Below are positions 55,365-64,000 of a DNA stretch of 64,000 nt, one piece after another. Position numbers and translations under genes: made by a program. The stretch's first letter is position 1. Each line of letters begins with the position of its first letter. Below the pieces are notes generated by a model, which ran no database searches, had not been told where the DNA came from, and saw nothing but the letters and a program-made list of their open reading frames with translations. The stretch is from Apostichopus japonicus (Eukaryota; Echinodermata; Holothuroidea; Aspidochirotida; Stichopodidae), in contig NC_092573.1 in the NCBI RefSeq assembly GCF_037975245.1, positions 7,610,501 to 7,674,500 of the forward strand, given 5' to 3'.

Positions 55365-55608
55365 TAGTCGTGATATCCCAAGGACTACTCTGGTCATTAA
55401 AGTCATATCCCCAAATTAGTTGGAATTTGTATTTGACTTACAAAGTAGTCATGATATCCCACGGGCTATTCTGGTCATTAAGGTTATATCCCCAAATTAG
55501 TTGGAATTTGTATTTGACTTACAAGGTAGTCATGATATCCCACAGGCTATTCTGGTCATTAAAGTCATATCCCAAATTTAGTCGGATTTTGTAGTTGACT
55601 TGCAAACA
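55365..55608. repeat. Repeat of about 80 bp x 3 upstream of TRIP4
   Basis: Three copies of GTAGTCATGATATCCCA, GGCTATTCTGGTCATTAA and CCCAAATTAGTTGGAATTTG. The array ends about 130 bp before the TRIP4 ATG, so it may lie in the promoter or 5' intron. Confidence 0.88.
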
Positions 55609-55738
55609 ATATGTTTCATACCCACCCCTTTAGACTACAGGAATAGTTAGTAAAAGATGATCACGCATGTGATGTTTTGCTTTAATTTTTTGTATTGACT
55701 TGTATTACAGTAACTGAATTCTCGAAGACGGCTAAAAC

Positions 55739-55812
55739 ATGTCTTTGGAACAGTGGTGTGCACAAGAACTTGGAGCTCTTATGGGTGATGAAGCACCGGA
55801 TGATTTTATTAA
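55739..55812 (+). CDS. TRIP4: TRIP4 coding exon 1
   Basis: Encodes MSLEQWCAQELGALMGDEAP DDFI plus two bases. Donor AA/GTGGGT at 55813 is required by frame: AAG TAC joins to give FIKYL. An acceptor-like TGTATTACAG just upstream (ending 55710) hints at an earlier 5' UTR exon. The donor sequence is repeated three more times in the next 70 bp. Confidence 0.85.
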
Positions 55813-58800
55813 GTGGGTAAAAAGTGTTTCAAGTGGGTAACAAGTGTTTCAAGTGGGAAACAAGTGTTTATCAAGTGGGTAACAAGTTGTAACTTGGGAT
55901 ATGTACCATGATCACACAACTTTGTCCGTTTGATTTGGAGCTTGAATCTTCTCCACATGGTTGTTCTTGTTTTTGCAGAACTGTTATCATACATCTGATC
56001 ATTAAACTGGTTATAAAGCATGCATGTGTTCATTAACTACTTTGAAAATGTATAACATTTAAAGTTTTCTTTTTCTTTCACATACCATGTCAATTTTGCA
56101 TGACAAAATTCCTTGGAAACTGCTATACATATCATTATCATTGTTTTCTGGTTCAGGTACCTGATCGCCATCGAAGATGAAGAAGAAGTAGAAGACTATG
56201 TGCAGGATCTTGTTGGTGCTAATAGTCCTAGAGTGGCTGCATTTATAAAAGAATTACTAAGCAAAAAGAAACTTCATCCAGGAACCGAAGGGACAGAGGT
56301 ATGTCAGCAGTGGAGAAAACAAAGAACAATAGCTCCATTGTCAATATATGTTTAATTAACCTATTCACTGATTGACAGTTAACCAAATTCACAGTAGATT
56401 AAACTTTTGGAAATATTCAGTATTCAATGAGTAGGCTTTTGAAGGCGTATCTCAATTATGTCACTATTTCTAATTGTTTGAAGAGTTGCCACATAATTAT
56501 ACATGATTTCTATAAGTTTTGTGGAGGCTTATAATGACATCCACTGTGATAAATTCCCATTGCTAACCCATGTTTCGCTCTTAGCTTACTCATATTGAAC
56601 CAACATAAAACCATCATTTGTTTAAAGGGCAGCAACAGAAGTGAACTAGATGCACAGGTTTGATGGCATAATAGCACACTAACATATGTGTTTATTTTTT
56701 TTATCAAGAGTAAGTACAATTTTCTAGTTCAAGTTAGTATGCACCTCAGTGTGAATACACTACCGTCATTGGTTTATAGTGTTTTCTTCCCATCCCCTTA
56801 TGCAAAGTTGGAACCCTGTCTAAAGTCAAGACAAAGTGTAAAATCAAGTCAAGCCAAACCTTTGGTTGTCATCGTACAAATATGACATCACACCTGTTTG
56901 CATCAAGTTAACTTGTGGTATAAGCTGTGGCAATTTCCATAAAAAATATATTGAGTACGCCATGTTGTGATTGAATGTAAATTTCACCAGCATGCTGATA
57001 ATATGTTCCTCTTTCATCAGTCAAAAATAATTTTCCTTTGAACTCTCCATTTATGCGTTACTTGCAAGGTGCATGCTGATGGAATTTCCATTCTTTCAAA
57101 ATTTGTCTTGTTAAGTTTCATATCAAAATTTTGATTTACTTCATCAAACTTTATTCAGTAAACTGCTCCAACTGTGTCATACTGCTCAGTATCTTTTGTG
57201 TATTCTTCATGTTGCATGACAGTTCAACTGTTGCCTAACATTCTAATCTTGTTGTTACTTTATATGGTAAAGTAAGAATCAAATTTAACAGTATGTGTAT
57301 CTGGAGTAATCAATACACAATAAAAATCTTTAACCAGGTTCTTCAAAAGCAAGATGAAACCAGAGACCCTTTTGATGATGTTTTACAATCTGTCAGACCG
57401 AAACAAAAGAAGCAGGCTATGAAAGCTAACTCCAAGAAAGTGGATTTAGCTCGTCTTCACCAATTCTCACAGATGCCAGGGGAACCTCGGATGCCTGCAG
57501 AGGTATGGCACTAAGTCTCTTTTCAGAATTAAAGATTCATGTGCACATGATATATTAATCATTGGGTATTGCTTGTAAAAGACTACAACGATTTTGGCTC
57601 TGAACTGGTCATTTGATAGTCAATAATTCTTATTCCTGAGTGAAATCCATTTGTAGCATTTAATATTTATAATACAAAATTGCCAAGAGACGACCTAGGC
57701 CTGTTTGGTTGTTCACCATACTCATTAACCTGACCTGTATTCTGTGCGTGTTTTTGTCCCTTCTGTTACTGTTACTTGTCATTTAGCCTTTGAAGAAGAT
57801 CCTGCTAGGAATCGAAACGTCAGGCCAACTTACTTTTAAACATTCTTAAATATTTGGCAGCTTCCAATGCAAAATGGCGGTACTGCAGCGCCTTCCAAGG
57901 TGAGTCCAAAGAGAACGAAGACCAAGTTTGTGTCTATCTACTCTGCTGAAGGCGAGGCTCGATCAACATATCAACTTGGTGGACGACATACCTGTGAGTG
58001 TCAGGCAAAGAAACATAAGCTGATCTCCAACTGCCTTAGCTGTGGACGTGTGGTGTGTGCTCAGGAAGGGTCTGGTCCATGTTTATTTTGTGGTACCTTG
58101 GTAAGTGTCATCAATTTTCAGTCTATGAGTGTACTTAAAAGAAGAGTCCAGTTCAAAATTGATTTTTTGACAGGTTAAAGGGGAACATAATCTAAGCAGT
58201 CTGGTGAAATGGCATTCGATTCCTATGTACTGTCTTTGAGATTATGCTCCTCTTTAACATATCAAAAAGACATTTTGACCTGGAATATTCTTTTAATGTT
58301 GCTTCCAAACATTCATCAAACTTTGACTTATTCACATCATTTATTGGCTCACACATACTTGTAATTGTCAACAAAAAATTTCAATAAATAACTTTCATGT
58401 TTAGCAAAACCAGAGACGATGTATTGATTTGCTTGGAAAAAGAAAATATTGAATGTTGTGAAAGTGTTGGATCCACGAACGTTCACTGATAAGGCGAACT
58501 GTATCAGGGCGGTTAACTAGAAATTCAATACCTTGATGGATCATATCAGAAATGGTATTTTTAGGAAACTTGAAACGTCGCCCAACTGGATTTTTTTGGG
58601 GGGCTGTTGATCTACGTGAGGGCGTTGTGGTCTAGTGGTTAAGGCAGTGGACTTGTGATCTAAGGATTACAGGTTCGAGCCCTGGCCAGATCATTGCGTT
58701 GTGTCCTTGGGCAAGGCGCTTTATCTCCATTGCCTCTCTTCACCCAGGTGTATAAATGGGGACCTGCGAGGTAACTTGTAAATATAGTTGCGTGCGCCGG

Positions 58801-61360
58801 TTTGTGGCTGCACCCTATGGGAAGTCCCCCGGGGGACACGTGGTTGTGGTGCACTGTCGTGCCCCAGGAGAGATTGTTTGAATTGTGCACACTTTGGTGT
58901 GTGGGTGTGACAAGTTACCAATGACCATGGGTTAAGTTGTAAAGTCGTGTGAGGAGGCATCAGCCTCATACAAGACTGTAAATCTTCAACTTCAACTTCA
59001 ACTATTGACTAACACACTATGATACACTGTCATTTACTATTGACTAACACACTATGGTACACTGTCATTTACTATTGACTAACACACTATGGTACACTGT
59101 CATTTACTATTGACTAACACACGTACTAGGGTACACTTTCATTTACTATTGACTAACACACTATGATACACTGTCATTTACTATTGACTAACACACTATG
59201 GTACACTGTCATTTACTATTGACTAACACACTATGGTACACTGTCATTTACTATTGACTAACACACGTACTAGGGTACACTGTCCTTTACTATTGACTAA
59301 CACACGTACTAGGGTACACTGTCATTTACTATTGACTAACACACATACAAGGGTACACTGTCATCAACTCTTGACAAACACACTTTCATTTACTATTGAC
59401 TAACACACATACTATGGTACACTGTCATTTACTATTGATGAAAATTGGAAATTGGTTGATAACAAGAGCTCAAAACATTAAAAATTGTAAAAAACAAATG
59501 AGACGTATAATAATGCACAGAGATATGAAAACGTTCCTATAAAATATTAAGATGAACAAAATATAAAATGTACCTACAAAATATAAAAGAGTACAAATAT
59601 ATATAAATGCCCTCAAATCCAGTATAAAGTCTACAAAGTTTAAAATTGTTTTAATGGTTTTGGTGCGTATTGAATATCTTCACAGCAGAAGGATAAAAAA
59701 CTGTCAGTAAATCATGTAGAACCCTTAAAAGTATGCATTCATTTGCCTAAAGGCAGGAACTTGAAATAATGAGTTGCTGGGTGGTAATCATCATTTAATA
59801 TATTTTCAACACGTTTTAACGTTCGCTCCTGGTAGAGTGAGTGAAGGGACGGTAGGCATGTGCCAATGAGGCGCTCCTCATTTTTTACGACAGATTCTAG
59901 TTTACTAACATCATGCTTACTTGCGCTACCAAGCCAGACTAAAATGTTTACCATAGTGTGTTAGTCAATAGTAAATGACAGTGTACCCCAGTATGTGTGT
60001 TAGTCAATAGTAAATGACAGTGTATCCTATTGTGTTAGCCAATGACAATCATTTAACAACAGCATTCTTCTGCTCTTTTTCATATTCTCAGGTTTGCACA
60101 AATGCAGAATCTGAGGTATTAGCCAGTAATACCAAGGCCAGTCATAAGCTGAGAAAGAAACTGACAGAAAGTAAAGATGTACATCCTGAAAAGATTGGTT
60201 ACCAACAGAAAGAAAATGTCAACTCTGTATCAGATGAGAAGCTGCAAAAAGCTATTGAACATAAAAATCGATTGATTGAAAATGACAGAAACAGGTTTGT
60301 CAATTTCTATGTTTCCCGTAAACACAATTGCTGTTTTATTGCTCCAAAGTAGTGCTGTTATCAACTCAGTGCTCATCAAATTTTGGAATTGAATGGAGGC
60401 CTTCAAATTTCGTATAGAGTCAAGGCTTCTCTCTCGAGTAATTTTGGAGGCAATGACTCAAATTGCTCAGTAAACAAACCAACTACAGCTGAACAAGTGG
60501 CTGTAGCTGCACAAATGACTACAGCTGAACAATACTAGGGTTTCAACTAGAGTAATTTATTTATTTATTACCAGTTTGAGTCGTTTGGTCATTGACGACC
60601 AGTCAGACTACTTCGCCACGGATTCCAACCAATGGTTAAGCAGCACGGACCGGAAAATACTCCAGGAGAAGAAAGATCATCTGATGGAGCACAAGTATGG
60701 TTCAAGGCACAACAAGAAAGTAACACTAGACTTTGCTGGTCGAAAGGTCATCGAAGAAGCTGATGTGACAAACATGTATGATATAAATGATGATACTGTG
60801 CAGAAAGTGCATTTTGGTAGAGACAGGAATGATACTACAGTTGGAGATCAACCCAAAGGAGAACTTGTCAACCCAAATATACAACAACCAGCTCCTCAGG
60901 TAAATTTTCTTGTCTGCAAATCCCCTGAAGCTAGAAATGTGATCGGGGAAGGTGTTTGGAAGAGGGGGAATTCCAAGCTAAGAAGTCATAGCTCAGGATC
61001 AAATAACAGAAGTGTAGGCAAGCGGTGGATGAAACTTGAATCCTTGCCCCCTGCTTGGTTTTCACTCAGCCAGTCAGACTTCCTCTCATATCTGCGGATC
61101 TATCCAACATGCTAGCCATGACATTATGTTGTTTTTAACCATAGTTTCTTATCTCACAATACAACAGTTCAATTTGCAAGTGAAGGATGCTAACAAATTT
61201 AAGGTCAAGTTGTCAGAAATATCCTCAGCTTCCTCAGACCGATGTAGGGCAACCGTAAGAATTCAAGACAGGGAACTGTTAGTAATGTCAGACGATGGTT
61301 GGTGCTTGAGCATGCACCAACCATGGGCATCACTTCTGATTGAAGGCATAAAAAGGTAAG

Positions 61361-61410
<50 letters not shown>

Positions 61411-61981
61411 AGCAGTCAGAGAAATTCTGGAAACTTCTTTATTCATTGCACCCACAAACTTTCCTGTTCTTGGTTACGGTACTTTTAGGATGTAGGGGTA
61501 TGGCCGGATTGTAGTTCAGCCTAACATAAAGTTTTGAAACAAACCATAACACTGGGGCACTTTATCACATTCGTTATGAAATGTCAAGATATTGACTGAA
61601 TGAAGATATAAGCCAATGTTTCTTTTGTTGTTCTATGTGGCATACATGTTTAATAAAGTCCTATTTTGGTTTGTCAGTTCCAAGCCCGATCTCGCTACGG
61701 TGAGAAGGCCTAAAAACAAATTTTTTACCCTCTTGTCATACCGTAGTTTCACAGTAAGTTTGATAATAACATTAGCAGCTTAATTTACATGGTACGTTTA
61801 CCTGTTAAATGGATTTAACATTTAGAGTTATATTCAGTTCTTACAACTTTCCTCAGACATGAAGGTCGCACATGGTACTCCGCCCATAGAGGGCGCTTGT
61901 GGATTGCTGCTGGAGCAAAGAAACCAACGGAACAAGAAATCAGTGTCGTAGAGGACTCTTACAGGCACATTGTTGGAAATG
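55739..61981 (+). CDS. TRIP4: TRIP4 / ASC-1 transcription coactivator, 8 exons, C-terminus off window
   Basis: Activating signal cointegrator 1, scaffold of the ASC-1 complex (with ASCC1-3), which acts in transcription coactivation and ribosome-quality control/alkylation response. The eight exons join in frame to 487 residues; human TRIP4 has 581. The N-terminal region (1-72) has FIKYLIAIEDEEEVEDYVQD, matching IIQYVLSIESAEEIREYVTD. The C2HC5 zinc finger (about 149-207) has Cys at 172, 174, 185, 188, 193, 201 and 204 and contains KKHKLISNCLSCGRVVCAQE. A conserved block DDQSDYFATDSNQWLS and LDFAGRKVIEE follows in exon 6. The ASCH domain opens at DDGWCLSMHQPWASLLIEGI (about 425-444) and continues HRGRLWIAAGAKKP in exon 8. 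The remaining ASCH part should start beyond 64000, since no exon is visible in 61982-64000. The start is the only ATG that fits. Confidence 0.95.
55811..55885. repeat. 20-bp tandem repeat of the TRIP4 exon 1 splice donor
   Basis: AAGTGGGTAAAAAGTGTTTC and variants start at 55811, 55831, 55851 and 55873 (the third has GTGGGA). The first copy spans the exon end itself. Use of a later donor would add 20 or 62 nt and shift the frame. Confidence 0.9.
56157..56298 (+). CDS. TRIP4: TRIP4 coding exon 2
   Basis: Residues 25-72, YLIAIEDEEEVEDYVQDLVG to LHPGTEGTE. Acceptor GGTTCAG, donor GAG/GTATGT; the open frame beyond 56298 is intron. Confidence 0.93.
57338..57502 (+). CDS. TRIP4: TRIP4 coding exon 3
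   Basis: Residues 73-127, VLQKQDETRDPFDDVLQSVR and a basic KPKQKKQAM-like stretch, corresponding to the poorly conserved linker before the zinc finger. Acceptor AACCAG, donor GAG/GTATGG. Confidence 0.9.
57788..57832 (+). ncRNA. Second hammerhead-like motif (degenerate)
   Basis: Stem I GCCT; core TTGAAGA (canonical CTGANGA, first base changed); imperfect stem II GATCC/GGAATC around TGCTA; intact CGAAAC; GTC; and the complementary AGGC. The GAAACGTC configuration with almost no stem III is the form known from Penelope-like elements. It lies 30 bp upstream of TRIP4 exon 4. Confidence 0.45.
57861..58100 (+). CDS. TRIP4: TRIP4 coding exon 4 (zinc finger)
   Basis: Residues 128-207, with KTKFVSIYSAEGEARSTYQL, then the seven-cysteine finger ending GSGPCLFCGTL. 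Acceptor TTGGCAG, donor TTG/GTAAGT. A strong internal donor AAG/GTGAGT at 57900 would remove 67 codons in frame. Confidence 0.96.
58616..59004 (+). mobile_element. tRNA-derived SINE, full-length copy
   Basis: A-box TGGTCTAGTGG at 58628-58638, B-box GGTTCGAGCCC at 58672-58682, body GTTGTGTCCTTGGGCAAGG, and a 3' tail of CTTCAA repeats (about 58983-59003). It is the best-preserved of three copies and lies in TRIP4 intron 4. Minus-strand ORFs across it are antisense. Confidence 0.92.
59004..59441 (+). repeat. 35-bp minisatellite, forward block
   Basis: About 12 copies of CATTTACTATTGACTAACAC then ACTATGGTACACTGT, with 38-bp variants containing ACGTACTAGGG. It begins right at the SINE 3' tail. 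Confidence 0.93.
59640..59954 (-). pseudogene. LINE ORF2 C-terminal remnant
   Basis: The minus-strand frame of 71 codons reads VNILVWLGSASKHDVSKLES, RLIGTCLPSLHSLYQERTLK and HPATHYFKFLPLGK. This is the typical end of L2/jockey-like LINE proteins (R-G-LPSL-LY--R-L-RA--I--D--HP----F-LLPSG). A frameshift and stops follow, with SFYPSAVKIFN-like sequence in another frame, then an AT-rich tail. Not functional. Confidence 0.8.
59953..60045 (-). repeat. 35-bp minisatellite, inverted block
   Basis: Two to three copies of the same unit as 59004-59441 in the opposite orientation (GTGTGTTAGTCAATAGTAAA then TGACAGTGTA), on the far side of the LINE remnant and ending about 45 bp before TRIP4 exon 5. Confidence 0.9.
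60092..60294 (+). CDS. TRIP4: TRIP4 coding exon 5
   Basis: Residues 208-274, starting VCTNAESEVLASNTKASHKL (compare VCTHEEQDILQRDSNKSQKL) and ending AIEHKNRLIENDRN. Acceptor TTCTCAG, donor AG/GTTTGT. Confidence 0.94.
60575..60899 (+). CDS. TRIP4: TRIP4 coding exon 6
   Basis: Residues 275-383. RLVIDDQSDYFATDSNQWLS and KKVTLDFAGRKVIEE match RTQVIDDESDYFASDSNQWLS and KKVTIDFAGRKILEE. Ends ELVNPNIQQPAPQ before GTAAAT; the longer open frame past 60899 is intron. Confidence 0.95.
61168..61355 (+). CDS. TRIP4: TRIP4 coding exon 7 (ASCH start)
   Basis: Residues 384-445. RIQDRELLVMSDDGWCLSMH then QPWASLLIEGIKR matches the RIQDQEF and GGWCLSVHQPWASLLVRGIKR of human. The acceptor CAACAG at 61167 is chosen by frame; its pyrimidine tract is poor. 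Donor AG/GTAAGA. Confidence 0.92.
61362..61406. repeat. (TA)n microsatellite next to exon 7 donor
   Basis: About 22 TA units beginning 6-7 nt after the exon 7 splice donor. Confidence 0.95.
61857..61981 (+). CDS. TRIP4: TRIP4 coding exon 8 (ASCH)
   Basis: Residues 446-487, HEGRTWYSAHRGRLWIAAGA KKPTEQEISVVEDSYRHIV; matches VEGRSWYTPHRGRLWIAATA KKPSPQEVSELQATYR. Found by homology. Acceptor TCCTCAG, donor G/GTAAAA; phase 1, so coding continues off window. Confidence 0.94.
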
Positions 61982-62329
61982 GTAAAAGAGCTGAAATAAT
62001 CAACTATAACAAACTAACTCTCTTATCAAATTTATGAACAGAATTATTTTCACAAGTTGGTCTTCTGTCAAGTCAAACTATGCAAATGCTTAAATGTTAT
62101 GAAAATATTCTACTATGATGAAATGTAAAGAAGGCTGAAAATGTGTATCCTACCTAGAAATCACATCTTATTTAAAAAATAATTTGTAAATCCTTTTTGA
62201 TGCTCACATAAGATAGAATGGAAGTATTGTGATCCTTTTGTATGTGTTTGTGCATCTATGTATGTGCAGTAATATCAGGTTTATTCAAATCCCTTTAATC
62301 CTTTTCTTGATTACTTGTACTTAATACCC

Positions 62330-63400
62330 AACCACATAATACAGTGACATCATCATCACTATAGTGTAGTACTGGAAATCCAACCACATAACAAAGTGGA
62401 ATCATCACTACAGTGTAGTTCTCGATATCCAACCACATAATATAGTGGAATCATTATCACTATAGTGTAGTTCTCGATATCCAACCAAACAATACAGTGA
62501 CATCATTATCACTATAGTGTAGTACTGGAAATCCAACCACACTATACAGTGGAATCATTATCACTATAGTGTAGTACTGGAAATCCAACCACATAACAAA
62601 GTGGAATCATCACTATAGTGTAGTTCTCGATATCCAACCACACTATACAGTGAAATCATCATCACTATAGTGTAGTTCTCGATTTCCAACCACATTATAC
62701 AGTGGAATCATCATCACTATAGTGTAGTAATGGAAACCCAACCACATAACAAAGTGGAATCATCACTATAGTGCAGTTCTCGATATCCAACCACACAATA
62801 CAGTGGAATCATCATCACTGTAGTGTAGTTCTTGATATCCAACCACATAATACAGTGGAATCATCATCACCATAGTGTAGTACTCGATATCGAACCACAT
62901 AATACAGTGGAATCATCATCACCATAGTGTAGTACTCGATATCGAACCTTATAATACAGTGGAATCATCATCACTGTAGTGTAGTTCTTGATATCCAACC
63001 ACATAATACAGTGGAATCATCATCACCATAGTGTAGTACTCGATATCGAACCTTATAATACAGTGGAATCATCATCACTGTAGTGTAGTACTCGATATCC
63101 AACCACATAATACAGTGAAATCATCATCACCATAGTGTAGTACTCGATATCGAACCTTATAATACAGTGGAATCATCATCACTATAGTGTAGTTCTCGAT
63201 ATCCAACCACATAATATAGTGGAATCATCATCACCATAGTGTAGTACTCGATATCCAACCAGACTATACAGTGGAACCATCATCAATATAGTGTTGTTCT
63301 CGATATCCAACCACACAATGCAGTGGAATCATCATCACTATAGTGTAGTACTCGATATCCAACCACATAATACAGTAGAATCATTGTGTATAGTGTACTA
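62330..63400. repeat. 52-bp minisatellite in TRIP4 intron 8
   Basis: About 20 copies of CCAACCACATAATACAGTGG, AATCATCATCACTATAGTGT, AGTACTCGATAT. Variants (TCTCGATATC, CACCATAGTG, GAACCTTATAA) group in runs and recur in the same order, which indicates multi-unit duplications. The ACTATAGT core is palindromic. Confidence 0.93.
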
Positions 63401-64000
63401 CTTCAAATCTCCTTTACAAATACAGCTGTATTGTCAAGCTCTTTTGGATTCCTCCAAGGAATCAATGTGTGCATGGGTATGTATGTGAAGCTCAAGTTTG
63501 TAAACCTGAAAACTCATAAACTACATCTTGGTTGAAGTTCATAGTTGGGTTTGTTGGTTTCCAAGCCTCAGTGTTTTCCAGAATTTTATTGAAATTGATC
63601 ATTTGAGGTCAATATCTGGTCAAAGTGTGCAAATATTGTCAATAAGATAACTGCAAAAGTAAAGCTTGGATGAACTTCATATAACATAAGTAGATCCACC
63701 TTAGTGATTAAAAGAACACTATCGAAATTGGTGGAGGCCAAAGGTCATTTTAGTTCAGGAGGAACATTGTAGGCACAATCACTGCAAAACAAATCTTGGG
63801 TCTAAATACATAACTGGTAGTATATAGATCCACTGCAGTATGTACCAAAATTTCATGAACCCTATTGTTTTCTGTGTAAGGCAGATATCACTTAGCGGTC
63901 AGTAGAGATCAAACGTTAGAACACTGGTGAACTTACACACTCCTAATGTATAAATGTTGACTTATCTTGATAGTTGATATGTAGGGTCTGCATTCGTACA
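63401..64000. other. TRIP4 intron 8 end, no exon seen
   Basis: No segment matches the expected remainder of the ASCH domain (DYPSGCLLGCVDL-type sequence). The next exon should be right of the window. Confidence 0.6.

Noticed and set aside
58660-58969. Minus-strand ORFs in the SINE
   Set aside because: Antisense to a Pol III SINE; no coding function expected.
60900-61115. Extension of the TRIP4 exon 6 reading frame
   Set aside because: The frame stays open past the donor, but human TRIP4 similarity stops at 60899 and exon 7 joins in phase from there.

Overview
This window is animal nuclear DNA. It is AT-rich, its genes are split by canonical GT-AG introns, and it is dense in SINEs, LINE fragments, small DNA transposons and minisatellites. 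There are no operons, Shine-Dalgarno sites or long uninterrupted ORFs. Gene content and repeat style suggest an invertebrate deuterostome, probably an echinoderm. That placement is inference, because no species-diagnostic sequence was identified.

Three conserved genes could be rebuilt exon by exon. (1) Casein kinase 1 gamma (CSNK1G) lies on the minus strand. Its start exon is at 8203-8038 and its second coding exon at 4095-4055; the rest lies off the left edge. (2) CEP120, a centriole-elongation protein, lies on the plus strand. All 17 coding exons from 23518 to 49815 join in frame into about 1051 residues, with C2 domains followed by a C-terminal coiled coil. (3) TRIP4 (ASC-1) lies on the plus strand. 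Eight coding exons from 55739 to 61981 carry the N-terminal region, the C2HC5 zinc finger and the first half of the ASCH domain; the C-terminus lies off the right edge. CSNK1G and CEP120 are head-to-head, and TRIP4 follows CEP120. In human, CSNK1G3/CEP120 (5q23) and CSNK1G1/TRIP4 (15q22) are two separate pairs, so this window appears to keep both linkages around a single CSNK1G gene.

Layout. 1-8.4 kb: CSNK1G introns and exons, with a TA-flanked 2.1-kb inverted-repeat element and a palindromic MITE. 8.4-23.3 kb: gene-poor spacer with a tRNA-derived SINE and a 1.08-kb hAT-type element that has a perfect 8-bp target duplication and an exon-like ORF. 23.35-50.8 kb: CEP120, with a CRE/ETS/YY1-like promoter, introns full of minisatellites, two element insertions, a hammerhead-ribozyme-like relic, and a 3' region made of a 49-bp repeat. 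50.8-55.7 kb: spacer with a reverse-transcriptase fragment and a hAT MITE. 55.7-64 kb: TRIP4, with a second hammerhead-like motif, a SINE, inverted 35-bp arrays around a LINE remnant, and a 52-bp array.

The most unusual signal is how tandem repeats relate to splice junctions. Several arrays begin within about 0-45 bp of a 5' splice site. One (TRIP4 exon 1) repeats the splice donor itself, and another (CEP120 intron 6) contains repeated degenerate copies of the preceding exon's end and its donor. I see no multi-gene novel system here.
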